A stretch of 64,000 nucleotides of DNA, from NCBI RefSeq assembly GCF_019633745.1, contig NZ_CP037968.1:2901922-2965921 (forward strand), written 5' to 3'. The notes under the pieces are model-generated. The model made no database searches and was not told where the DNA came from. It saw nothing but the letters and a program-made list of their open reading frames with translations. Both the position numbers and the translations under genes were made by a program. Each line of letters starts with the position of its first letter. The stretch's first letter is position 1. This DNA is from Methanofollis formosanus (GTDB lineage: Archaea; Halobacteriota; Methanomicrobia; Methanomicrobiales; Methanofollaceae). This document shows positions 9,011 to 16,846 of this stretch, piece by piece.

Positions 9011-9820
9011 ATGCGATTGGCCATGGAACGCTGGCACCTCCCCGACCTGAAGCAGGCGGTGGCGAGGTGCCGGGAGAGGAACGGGCAGGGGATCGTGTGC
9101 ACGCTGACCCCGATCGGGGAGTTTGCAAAAGACAAAAACGAAGTGAAGAGGTGGGCGTCTGAATATAATGCAGCCGTCCGTGCCGCCGACAAACGCAAAC
9201 TCGACGCCGCGGTGGGGGTGAAGTTGACTGCGCTGGGAGGGGTCATCGATCCCGAGGGTGCGCTCGAGCGACTGGACGCAATCGTCGGCGAGGGCGAACG
9301 GCGCGGCGTCGCCATCGAACTCGATATGGAGGGACGGGGGCTGGTGGACCTCGCGATGGAGGCGGCGTATCGGTGTGCGACCGCCGAGCCCCCGCTCACC
9401 CTTGCCGTGCAGGCCTATCTCGACCGGACGGTCGACGACCTCTCGCACCTCGCAGTGACCGGGACCAGGCCGCGCCTGGTGAAGGGAGCGTACCTCGGGG
9501 ACGCCGACGACTTCTTCGAGGTCCAGGACCGGTTCAAAAGTGTCGCCGCCAGGCTCATCGCCTCAGGCCGTCCCTTCTCGGTCGGCACCCACGACCCCGA
9601 CCTGGTGGCATGGCTCCTCCATGCCGGCGGCGCCTCGAAGGAGCAGGTCGAGTTCGCCTTCCTGACCGGGCTGGCCGACCGGACAAAAGAGCAGATGGCT
9701 GGGCAGGGGTGGAAGGTGAGGGAGTACCTCCCCTTCGGCGAGGCGGCGGGGGCCTATGTGGAACGGCGGCGTCGCTACCTTGCGACCCTGCGGGCACTGG
9801 GGAGGATGCCGCTCCCCTGA
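9011..9820 (+). CDS. Proline dehydrogenase
   Basis: A 269-residue single-domain PRODH (TIM barrel, FAD-dependent) that would oxidise proline to P5C and pass electrons to a membrane quinone-like or other acceptor. Family landmarks are in order: LDMEGRG, LAVQAYLDRT, RLVKGAYL, GTHDPDLVAW, EFAFLTGLADRT, and the C-terminal YVERRRRYL, whose paired Arg residues bind the proline carboxylate. It is slightly shorter than monofunctional bacterial PutA-like enzymes (about 300) and lacks any DNA-binding or ALDH domain. It is the last gene of the cluster, convergent with cutA (3 bases apart). The acceptor in a methanogen, where quinones are absent or replaced by methanophenazine in some orders, is an open question. 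Confidence 0.87.
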   Translation: MRLAMERWHLPDLKQAVARCRERNGQGIVCTLTPIGEFAKDKNEVKRWASEYNAAVRAADKRKLDAAVGVKLTALGGVIDPEGALERLDAIVGEGERRGVAIELDMEGRGLVDLAMEAAYRCATAEPPLTLAVQAYLDRTVDDLSHLAVTGTRPRLVKGAYLGDADDFFEVQDRFKSVAARLIASGRPFSVGTHDPDLVAWLLHAGGASKEQVEFAFLTGLADRTKEQMAGQGWKVREYLPFGEAAGAYVERRRRYLATLRALGRMPLP

Positions 9821-9823
9821 TGC

Positions 9824-10144
9824 TCATTTCTCCCGTGTCTCGCCGGCGACCCAGGCCAGGTAGTCGGCGTCGCCGCCGATGACCGGGAGGGCGATGATCT
9901 CAGGGACATCATAGGGGTGCGCTCCCTTCAGGGTGGCGGTGAGGGCGGGGAGAAGATCGCCTCTCGTCTTGATGACCAGGAGCTCTTCGCGCTCGCTGGT
10001 GATCTTCCCCTCCCACCAGAAGACCGACCCCACCCCGAAGAGACTCACGCACGCGGCCAGCCGTTTCTCGACGACCAGGCCGGCAATCTCTTCGGCGTCA
10101 CCGGACGGGGCGGTGCAAAGGACGACGACAAACTCAGTGTCCAT
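9824..10144 (-). CDS. cutA: CutA1 divalent-cation tolerance protein
   Basis: A 106-residue trimeric ferredoxin-like-fold protein of the CutA1 family, linked to divalent-metal tolerance in bacteria though its role remains unclear. The recognisable core is LAACVSLFGVGSVFWWEG and KGAHPYDVPEIIALPV. The ATG overlaps the glutamate dehydrogenase stop codon as TGATG, so the two are translationally coupled; a GTG nine bases earlier is a weaker start candidate. Confidence 0.9.
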   Translation of the reverse strand: MDTEFVVVLCTAPSGDAEEIAGLVVEKRLAACVSLFGVGSVFWWEGKITSEREELLVIKTRGDLLPALTATLKGAHPYDVPEIIALPVIGGDADYLAWVAGETREK

Positions 10145-11391
10145 CAGACCCACCCCCGCGTCCGCATGGCGTCCAGGGTGTTGGTGACGGCGATGGAGTA
10201 GGCCGCCCGGCGCAGCGATGTGCCGGAGATGAGGGCCTTCTCGTGGACGCTATGGTAGGTGTCCTTCATCTGTTTGCGCAGTCGCCGGTCGACCTCAGCC
10301 TCGTCCCAGTGGTCGAGGGTGGCGTTCTGCACCATCTCGAAGTACGAGACGACCACCCCGCCGCCGTTGCAAAGGATGTCGGGGAGGAGGAGCACCCCGT
10401 TCTCTTCAAGGGCGCTCTCGGCCGCCACGGCCACCGGGCCGTTCGCAAACTCGGCGACGATCCCGGCCCGCACCTCCCCGGCGTTCTCTTGGGTGACCGC
10501 GTTCTCGAGGGCCGCAGGGATGAGGAGGTCGACGTCGAGAGTGAGGAGGTCGGCGCTGCTCACCTTCCTGCCGCCCGGAAAACCGGCGACCCCCCCGGTG
10601 GCGTGCTTGTGCTCGATGAGGCGGTTGATGTCGAGGCCCTCCCGGTTCATCACCCCACCCTGACTGTCGCTCACCGCCACCACCTTCGCCCCGGTGAGGA
10701 TGGAGGCGAGGCGGGCGGCATGGCTCCCCACGTTCCCGAAGCCCTGGACCGCGACCGTCGCCCTGGCAAGGTCGATCCCGGCGTCCTTTGCGGCCTCTTC
10801 GACAACGTACCACCCGCCCCTTGCCGTGGCGTCGACGCGGCCTTCAGAACCCCAGACCGAGAGTGGTTTGCCGGTGATCGCCCCGAAGGCGTTTCTCCCG
10901 GCGATTCTGGAGTACTCGTCCATCATCCAGGCCATCACCCGGGCGTTGGTGTAGACGTCGGGTGCGGGGATATCCTCGTCGGGCCCGATGAACCTGGAGA
11001 CCGCCCTGATATAGGCCCGGCTCAGCCGTTCGAGTTCGGCCTCGGAGAGTTCCTTGGGATTGCAGACCACGCCGCCCTTCGCCCCGCCGAGCGGGAGGCC
11101 GAGGAGGGCGCACTTCCAGGTCATGATCGCCGCAAGCCCCCGGATCGACTCCAGGCTTTCGTCGGGGTGGTAGCGGATCCCCCCCTTCGTGGGCCCGCGT
11201 GCGTCGTTGAACTGGACCCTGAACCCCTCGAAGACCCTGATCTTCCCTGAGTCCATCCTGACTGGGATGGAGACATGGAGTTCGCGCATCGGCATCGTGA
11301 GGGCGGCTTCGGTTTCGGCGTCCAGTCCGAGGTCGGCGACGCAGGTGCAGACATGCCTGATGATGGTTTCGAGGAGCCCGGTCGTGCTCAT
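10144..11391 (-). CDS. gdhA: Glutamate dehydrogenase (Glu/Leu/Phe/Val dehydrogenase family)
   Basis: A 415-residue hexameric-type glutamate dehydrogenase interconverting glutamate and 2-oxoglutarate plus ammonia with NAD(P)H. The substrate domain shows GPTKGGIRYHP, the catalytic-Lys region LGGAKGGVVCNP and APDVYTNARVMAWMMDEY; the nucleotide domain has VQGFGNVGS. Length is normal for archaeal GDHs. Start ATG 11391 has a TATA-like element about 31-41 bases upstream (minus-strand TATTTATCTC around 11424). It is co-transcribed with cutA and convergent with the proline/ornithine cluster, whose end product is glutamate, so the neighbourhood could carry proline or ornithine nitrogen into 2-oxoglutarate and ammonia, or the reverse. 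Confidence 0.95.
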   Translation of the reverse strand: MSTTGLLETIIRHVCTCVADLGLDAETEAALTMPMRELHVSIPVRMDSGKIRVFEGFRVQFNDARGPTKGGIRYHPDESLESIRGLAAIMTWKCALLGLPLGGAKGGVVCNPKELSEAELERLSRAYIRAVSRFIGPDEDIPAPDVYTNARVMAWMMDEYSRIAGRNAFGAITGKPLSVWGSEGRVDATARGGWYVVEEAAKDAGIDLARATVAVQGFGNVGSHAARLASILTGAKVVAVSDSQGGVMNREGLDINRLIEHKHATGGVAGFPGGRKVSSADLLTLDVDLLIPAALENAVTQENAGEVRAGIVAEFANGPVAVAAESALEENGVLLLPDILCNGGGVVVSYFEMVQNATLDHWDEAEVDRRLRKQMKDTYHSVHEKALISGTSLRRAAYSIAVTNTLDAMRTRGWV

Positions 11392-11786
11392 AGTGAGGGC
11401 AGCATTCTCGCGCGCTGAGATAAATATGGTGTCGAGGGGTGGGGGAGTTCACTGCGCGCCCCTTGGTTACCAAATTCAAATTGTAGCAAGAGGAAAAAAT
11501 TTACATACTGCACAATATAGCACAACATGCCAGATCGATCCATATCGGCCGACTAAAAATCATCAAAAATCGAAAATACATACATACTGCATTAATTGGT
11601 CAATCTATCTTCATGTATTATTACGTCAAATTATTTTTTACAATATTATAATTCCTCAGCAAATCGGGATTAGGAGCGTGAAAAAGTGCTAAAATCAGTA
11701 CCGGACGGTATTGACCGTCATATTATTAGGATAACCTTCACCGGATCCTCGATCGATCCGACGTCGAACGCCGCCGTACGGCAGAA
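11392..11786. other. AT-rich intergenic stretch with a small inverted repeat
   Basis: About 390 bases, strikingly AT-rich (especially 11470-11690) against GC-rich flanks, with no supported gene. The side nearest GDH holds its promoter. A 6-bp inverted repeat with a 4-base loop (GACGGT ATTG ACCGTC, 11704-11719) lies 68 bases before the next reading frame and could be an operator. The composition suggests acquired DNA. Confidence 0.5.
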
Positions 11787-12125
11787 TTGGGGGCGGTTGC
11801 TTTGACACAACACAACAAATCTAAATTTTCAGTTCCGCGCGTCGTCAGGTCTACCACAGGAGATCTGGTCGTTGAAATTTCGACCCGAATTTTTCCAATC
11901 GACGTTTCGAGCCGATATACAGTCCTAAATACAGGGGGCACAGTTCGTATCGTCGATTTGACTGCAGGGGTCGTTGGGATGATTTCACGGAATTATGGGC
12001 CGTTTCAAATTGATATACCTGGGATCGGTTCGTATTATGCCCCAATAAATAAAATTCGGGATCTAGCACGGGGGAAACGTGGGCCGGTTCGTCTGTACCC
12101 GCTGACGGAGGTGCGATCAACATGA
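11787..12125 (+). CDS. Hypothetical protein, beta-rich, possibly acquired
   Basis: A 112-residue frame (start TTG 11787, or TTG 11802) that I do not recognise. Predicted strands alternate (LVVEISTRIFPIDV, TVLNTGGTVRIVDLT, PFQIDIPGIGSYYAP), and the tail is basic (DLARGKRGPVRLYP), giving a small soluble beta-rich domain without Cys. There is no signal peptide. Its base composition is distinctly less GC-rich than its neighbours and it lies alone in an AT-rich island next to a solo repeat end unit, suggesting horizontal transfer. No clear Shine-Dalgarno site is visible, so both start and reality of the gene are moderate-confidence. Confidence 0.5.
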   Translation: MGAVALTQHNKSKFSVPRVVRSTTGDLVVEISTRIFPIDVSSRYTVLNTGGTVRIVDLTAGVVGMISRNYGPFQIDIPGIGSYYAPINKIRDLARGKRGPVRLYPLTEVRST

Positions 12126-12162
12126 TTGAGGCGTTTCAGCCCATGATCAGCGATTTGAGGAC

Positions 12163-12210
12163 TGTATTGAATCGAGCATAAACTCGTTGCTCATGCTTAT
12201 CTGATGAAAT
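12163..12210 (+). repeat. Solo, diverged end unit of the modular repeat (R4)
   Basis: TGTATTGAATCGAGCAT ... GCTCATGCTTATCTGATGAAAT reproduces the order of conserved words of the repeat end unit without arm or core. The internal hairpin is present as GAGC/GCTC with a longer loop. Confidence 0.55.
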
Positions 12211-12272
12211 TTGTTTCATAGTGAGCATATCCCTAAATTCTTGATCGGGAGGGGGCGGACACCCCCGGCCCA

Positions 12273-13196
12273 TCAAAACCCCCGATACAACCCCGCCCGC
12301 CGCGCCTCCGCCACCGCCTCCTCGTACTCCTCCACCCTCAACGGACGCCCCAGACTCTCCTGACACGGCGCCGTTTCCGCGGCGGCATGCCACATCGGGC
12401 GATACTGGTCCATGACATTCACGTACGCATCCCGCGAGACCTCCTCGGCGATGAAACGAAAGACCTCGCGGCTCCCGGCCAGGCCGTCGGGGAGGACGAG
12501 GTGGCGGATGATCAGGCCCCGCACCGCGACTCCCTCGTCGTCGACGACGAGGTCGCCGACCTGCCGGTGCATCTCGAGGAGCGCGGCCTTCATGTGTCGG
12601 GTGTAGTGTGGGGCATGGGAGAGACGGCGTGCGGTCTCGTCGTCGCCGTACTTGGCGTCGGGCATGTAGATGTCGAAGACTCCGTCGAGGAATTTGAGGG
12701 TATGGACGCAGTCGTAGCCGCCGGTGTTGTAGACGAGCGGGACGGAGAGCCCGGCCCCGGCGGCGATCACCAGCGCCCCCAGGATCTGGGGAACATAGTG
12801 GGTCGGGGTGACGAAGTTGATATTGTGACAGCCCCGTCGCTGGAGGGCGAGCATCATCATGGCAAGGTCGTCGCAGGAGACCTCATACCCGGCGCCCTCC
12901 TGGCTGATGGAATAATTTTGACAAAATTCACAACGCATCGTGCAGTTGGAAAAAAAGATCGTCCCCGAACCGTACCGGCCGACAAGTTCTGGCTCTTCCC
13001 CGTAGTGCGGCCCGAAACTCGATACCTTTGGGTCTGCCCCGCTCCGGCAATATCCCCGCTCTCCATGGAGACGGTCGACCCTGCACTGCCGCGGGCAGAG
13101 CGTGCAGGCAGAGAGAATCGCCCGGGCCGCCTCGGCCCGGCGTGCAAGTTCCCCGCTCCTGAGAAGGGAGAGGTATGAGGCCTCCCTCTCTCCCAT
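12273..13196 (-). CDS. Radical SAM protein, PflX-like (COG1313)
   Basis: A 307-residue radical SAM enzyme. The SAM-cluster cysteines are C85, C89 and C92 (CTMRCEFC). An upstream Cys-rich stretch (CTLCPRQC at 31-38 and GYC at 50) matches the N-terminal metal/cluster motif of PflX-type proteins. NTGGYDC, MPDAKYGDDETA and VNVMDQYRPMWHA are typical of the family. Members resemble pyruvate-formate-lyase activases but their substrate is unknown and no PFL-like glycyl radical enzyme is encoded nearby. It is a single gene followed 24 bases upstream by the cupredoxin gene on the same strand, so the two may be co-transcribed. Confidence 0.88.
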   Translation of the reverse strand: MGEREASYLSLLRSGELARRAEAARAILSACTLCPRQCRVDRLHGERGYCRSGADPKVSSFGPHYGEEPELVGRYGSGTIFFSNCTMRCEFCQNYSISQEGAGYEVSCDDLAMMMLALQRRGCHNINFVTPTHYVPQILGALVIAAGAGLSVPLVYNTGGYDCVHTLKFLDGVFDIYMPDAKYGDDETARRLSHAPHYTRHMKAALLEMHRQVGDLVVDDEGVAVRGLIIRHLVLPDGLAGSREVFRFIAEEVSRDAYVNVMDQYRPMWHAAAETAPCQESLGRPLRVEEYEEAVAEARRAGLYRGF

Positions 13197-13220
13197 TGGT
13201 GAGAACCTGGCGGTGTTTGG

Positions 13221-13766
13221 TCAGGTCACGACGAACCTGCCGGTCATCTGTGCCGGGTGGACGTCGCAGCGGAAGAAGTAGTCCCCTGGTTCCTCGGGTG
13301 CAGTGAACGTGTAGGAGATCTGGGCCGGGCCGGTGATGACATCGCCGCGGAAGATCACTTCGACAGCGGCTTCGGTCTCGTACACGGCAAAGTTGTGGTC
13401 GACCCCCTCGTCCTGGTTGTCGAAGTTGATGATCACCGGCGCCCCGGCCGGGACGCTGATCTCGTCGGTGTTGAACTGGTTGTTCAGGGCGCTCAGGTCA
13501 AAGGTAACGCTCTCCCCTGAGGACACGATCTCCTCGGTCTCGGTCTCGTTCGTCGTCTCATTCGTTGTCTCGTTCACGACCTCAACGGTGGTCTCGGTTG
13601 CGGTCTCAGTCATGGTCTCGGTTACGGGTTCGGTAACCGTCTCGGTCACGGTCGTCTCTATAGGTGTCGGCGTGGGTGTTGTCGTCCCTGGTTCCCCCGT
13701 ACACCCGGCCGCCATGACCAGGGCGACCAGGGCGGCGAGTGCCAGCAAGCGTACCATAGCATGCAT
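13221..13766 (-). CDS. Cupredoxin-domain lipoprotein (plastocyanin-like)
   Basis: A 181-residue exported protein with a signal peptide and lipobox ending at C22 (MAAGC), a low-complexity Thr/Glu/Val linker (about 28-80, repeated TETVTEPV-type units, many N-x-T sites), then one cupredoxin domain. Type 1 copper ligands are all present: H124 in VDHNFAVYE, then C167, H170 and M174 in CDVHPAQM. It should sit on the outer face of the membrane and bind Cu for electron transfer or copper buffering. Start may be M1 or M4 (13757). The partner redox protein is not visible here. Confidence 0.85.
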   Translation of the reverse strand: MHAMVRLLALAALVALVMAAGCTGEPGTTTPTPTPIETTVTETVTEPVTETMTETATETTVEVVNETTNETTNETETEEIVSSGESVTFDLSALNNQFNTDEISVPAGAPVIINFDNQDEGVDHNFAVYETEAAVEVIFRGDVITGPAQISYTFTAPEEPGDYFFRCDVHPAQMTGRFVVT

Positions 13767-13841
13767 GGTGCCGCACAGGGCTATACCAGTTCATATATCT
13801 TTCGGGCTTCTCTATATGCCGGGGCATCGAACCCTAGAGTG

Positions 13842-14216
13842 ATGCGCGAACTCGCTGCCGTGAAGACCGAGGTGAAAAGATCGCGCTTTTACGCCCACCT
13901 CTATGCCCTCGACGACCCCGACGAGATTGCGGAGGTGCTCGACCTCCACAGAAAAATGTACCGCAAGGCCGCCCACCACTGTTCTGCCGTGCGGTTTCTG
14001 CCGGGCAGAGACCCGGTCGAGGCCACCAAAAACGACGGCGAGGTCGGTCATCCGGGCAAGGCCATCCTCGGCGTCCTGGAAAAACATGCCCTCGACCACC
14101 ACGCTCTCGTCGTCTCCCGACTCTTCGGCGGGATCAAGCTCGGCCCCGGCGGGGTGACCAGGGCCTTCAGGGACGCCGGTGAGAGTGTGGCCGAGTATTA
14201 TCTGCATGAGGGATGA
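13842..14216 (+). CDS. YigZ/IMPACT N-terminal domain protein (UPF0029)
   Basis: A 124-residue protein made only of the UPF0029 (Impact N-terminal) domain, shown by KNDGEVGHPGKAIL followed by VVSRLFGGIKLGPGGVTRAF, the two most conserved family blocks. Bacterial YigZ has an extra C-terminal ferredoxin-like domain that is absent. Function of short archaeal versions is not known. ATG 13842 was chosen because the upstream frame overlaps the divergent cupredoxin promoter. Confidence 0.85.
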   Translation: MRELAAVKTEVKRSRFYAHLYALDDPDEIAEVLDLHRKMYRKAAHHCSAVRFLPGRDPVEATKNDGEVGHPGKAILGVLEKHALDHHALVVSRLFGGIKLGPGGVTRAFRDAGESVAEYYLHEG

Positions 14217-14302
14217 GAGGGTTTTGGTGGTGCGCCGGGAAACACCTGATACCAGAAACACTCTCAGATCATATCCCTGAAGTCTCTCCCGGTCTTGGGC
14301 TT

Positions 14303-14625
14303 TGTAGAATTTTTCATGAGGCGAGCGCCCGCCTCAAGCATACGTGATGAAAATATCATCTCAGAACTGGATCGATTCTTGACCCTCATCCTTCCGTTCT
14401 AGGAGCGAATCGAAGTCGAGCATCATGCCGTCCCCTGGCGCGAGCTGGCATGTAAATCTCGACGATTGTGCGGCCGATCCATCAGAAGAACTCTCTATAA
14501 TCTGCGTATTGGCTTCAACGGAATATAGTGATTTAAATCTCTCATGCAAACCTGAAGAGAGGGCCGTCAGGATCATTTTCATGGTAATTCAGCATGAACC
14601 CCAGGCTCATGCCCGATTCAACAGA
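14303..14625 (+). repeat. Modular intergenic repeat copy R5 with inverted ends
   Basis: Left end unit 14303-14354 (GAGGCG/CGCCTC hairpin), b-type arm to about 14430 (GGATCGATTCTTGACC, GAATCGAAGTCGAGCATC), a central segment CGGCCGATCCATCAGA, and an inverted right end at 14593-14625 (CATGAACCCCAGGCTCATG, GATTCAACA). The right-hand 14470-14590 segment matches 62110-62240 in inverse orientation. It occupies the 14217-14823 gap; 14640-14823 holds only the promoter of the next gene (AAATATATATTTAAG at about 14772). Confidence 0.75.
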
Positions 14626-14823
14626 GCCCAATTTAGATGAGAACCTGGATTTGCAACCCCGGGCACGAGGACGTGGAACGGCCTGGGATACGCCGTCATC
14701 GATCCCTCCGTGAGGGCAGGTTTACAGAACAGGATAGGTTTAAACTAGCAACTTCCGCAACATGCATCAAAAAAATATATATTTAAGAAAATAATATCGC
14801 CGCCTGTTGAAAGGTGACTTCAG

Positions 14824-15465
14824 ATGAAACTCAGGCTTCTCGCTACGGCACTCCTCCTGACATTCGTGGTGGCGTTCGTCGGTCTCGGTGTCCTCCTCGT
14901 CTTCCATCCCGGCCACGGAGGGCCGCAGGTCTCGCTCGAGATCGTCCCGCCCGACGAGATTCCGGCGGTCGTCAGAGAGGCGGAACGGCACTTCACCTCC
15001 AACCTTACCGGCGCCGTCGCCGGCGATGCCACTCTGGTGCGGTCGCTGGACCGGAATATCCGCGACTTCTATCTGGTCCCGTTCCATCGGGAAGAGGTCA
15101 CGGCGGTCGCACAAATTTCCGTCTCTGAAAACGGAACACCGGATTTTTCTCAATGGAGACATGACCTCTCAGGGACCGTCGCGTGGATGCACCCCCCCTT
15201 CACGGCGGCGATCCTCATGCTCCGCAATGCCGGCTACACCGGTGGGAAATGGAAGGCACGCATGGTGAGCGTCTCCGGCGGCGAACCGGTCATGCCGTAC
15301 TTCTGGGAGTTTGAGGAGGAAGCGGGTGAGAGGGTGTACATCGGATATGACCAGAAAAATGATGAAATCAAGCTCTATTCTAAATTGGTACCCGATTTGT
15401 GGCCGAATGATAGAAAGAGTGATCCGCAAAATCCGCGTCCAGATAGTCCCGTCAGCCCTGCCTAG
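14824..15465 (+). CDS. Hypothetical membrane-anchored protein
   Basis: A 213-residue protein with one N-terminal membrane helix (residues about 5-27) that is probably an uncleaved anchor or signal peptide, and an extracytoplasmic domain of about 180 residues with no family I recognise. Notable stretches are VPFHREEVTAVAQISV, WRHDLSGTVAWMHPPF and a C-terminal Pro/Asp tail. GGTGA at 14813-14817 is the likely ribosome site and an A/T-rich TATA region sits about 50 bases upstream. It is followed by the broken M28 peptidase gene. Confidence 0.7.
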   Translation: MKLRLLATALLLTFVVAFVGLGVLLVFHPGHGGPQVSLEIVPPDEIPAVVREAERHFTSNLTGAVAGDATLVRSLDRNIRDFYLVPFHREEVTAVAQISVSENGTPDFSQWRHDLSGTVAWMHPPFTAAILMLRNAGYTGGKWKARMVSVSGGEPVMPYFWEFEEEAGERVYIGYDQKNDEIKLYSKLVPDLWPNDRKSDPQNPRPDSPVSPA

Positions 15466-15630
15466 GAGCGCCCTGCCTGTATAGAAATAGCTCAGAATTG
15501 CTATATAATTCTAGAAACAGATCTCAGAACACGGACGTCGATCCGGCGTCCATGCAGGGACCGGATGCACCACCAGACCCGCACCCTGCCCCTGCAGTTA
15601 GATACGCTCCATTTCGGGTTTTTCTCGACC

Positions 15631-16040
15631 GTGACGGTGAATAGGGCTCTCTTTCTCTTGCTGCTCTTCTTCGTCCCTACCTTCGGGGCGTCGGCAGACC
15701 GCCCTGATCGCCCTGACCGGATACGTACAGACTGTCGGGTTCGAAGATGCCGGGGCCACCGCCTCAATAGTCAGGAGCATGGAGAGTCACGGACTCACCG
15801 TCACGCTGGAGCCATGCCCGGCCAGGATGCCGGCGGGAGACCTGGTCACGACCTGGAATGTCGTCGGTATGAAGGAGGGGGAGAGCAACCTGACCGTCGT
15901 GGTCTGCACCCACTACGACACCTCTGTCCCTCCCAGGCCCGGTCGCCGACGATGTCGCCTTCGTCGTGCGGATTCTGGCCGACAGCGAAGAGGTGAACCT
16001 GACCCCCAACTGCGGGGCCAAGTTGCTACTATCCCCTTGA
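15631..16040 (+). pseudogene. Frameshifted, truncated M28-family peptidase remnant
   Basis: Three consecutive frames carry pieces of what looks like one exported metallopeptidase. From GTG 15631 a hydrophobic signal-like stretch (ALFLLLLFFVPTFGASA) is read in one frame; from about 15695 to 15935 a second frame gives a mature-domain start and TTWNVVGMKEGESNL plus VVVCTHYDTSVP, the strand and His/Asp zinc motif typical of M28 peptidases; from 15936 a third frame gives GPVADDVAFVVRILADSEE and then stops at 16038. The rest of the catalytic domain is missing. Family assignment rests on the CTHYDT motif. Confidence 0.5.
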
Positions 16041-16165
16041 CCCGGATACGCACTCTTTTCTCCACCGGGCGCCGACTTTTTTCTGTGGGACCAGAATTCC
16101 TCAACAGACTTTTTTGTCGCTCCTCACCGAAGAGCATCACGCCGCCCCCGGCTCCCGGGCCGGCG

Positions 16166-16846
16166 ATGTGGGAGGAGGTGCTCGCCCCGACCCGGGAGAA
16201 GAGCGGGACGTTGCTCTCCCCGGAAGAAGTAGAGACGATCTGTGCGGAGATGAAAGGTGCGGAGACGAAGCGTGACCTCCTTGCGGTCGTCGGCCGCGGG
16301 GTCTCCTTCTTCCAGGTCACCGACCTGCGGGCGATGATGGGGAACTTCAGGAGAAAGACCGAAGACCTCGAGCCAGGATACCGGCGCCGCCTCCTGCCGA
16401 AGGTGGAGGAACAGGTGATGGGGGCGTACCACGACCTCGCCCTCACCTGCCGGGGCGAGAAGAACCTTGAAGATGGCCCGGTGGACGCCTCCCTCCCTGC
16501 CTACGCGGAGATGGTCGCGGAGGCCTGCCGGGCCAGGGTGGCGGCCGGGAAAGAGCCCGACCTCCTCTTCCTCAAGTATCTCCTTGCGGCCTACACCATG
16601 TACGTCCGCGGCCGCCCCGCCCACCCGGTCGGGACGCCGTTCCCCGGCGGGCTTGAAGTCTACGCCGAGGGCGAGGTATATTATTGTCCGGTCAGGGAGA
16701 AGGAAGGTGATGTCCCCTTCTCCCTCTGCCCGTACTGCCCGGCGCGGCAGGACACCGGCGTCTGTTCCCTCCACCGCCGGGACGAGATGGAGAGGATCGA
16801 AAAATTAGGGGTCATCGAAAAGTCACGCCGGCACTACCACGGATGA
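16166..16846 (+). CDS. DUF2115 (UPF0305) family protein
   Basis: A 226-residue cytoplasmic protein typical of methanogen-specific DUF2115. Central conserved helices include LLAVVGRGVSFFQVTDLRAM, and the C-terminus holds a cysteine cluster (CPYCPARQDTGVCSLH) that could bind zinc or an iron-sulfur cluster. Function is unknown. ATG 16166 is used; no good ribosome site is seen and the open frame continues upstream into the M28 remnant. Its last 24 bases overlap, tail to tail, the end of the 5'-nucleotidase gene. Confidence 0.8.
   Translation: MWEEVLAPTREKSGTLLSPEEVETICAEMKGAETKRDLLAVVGRGVSFFQVTDLRAMMGNFRRKTEDLEPGYRRRLLPKVEEQVMGAYHDLALTCRGEKNLEDGPVDASLPAYAEMVAEACRARVAAGKEPDLLFLKYLLAAYTMYVRGRPAHPVGTPFPGGLEVYAEGEVYYCPVREKEGDVPFSLCPYCPARQDTGVCSLHRRDEMERIEKLGVIEKSRRHYHG

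Noticed and set aside
14361..14582. Matching small ORFs in R5 (minus) and R12 (62126-62476, plus) beginning MKMI
   Set aside because: The two share the first 35 residues then diverge where the repeat modules change; best explained as repeat DNA rather than genes.
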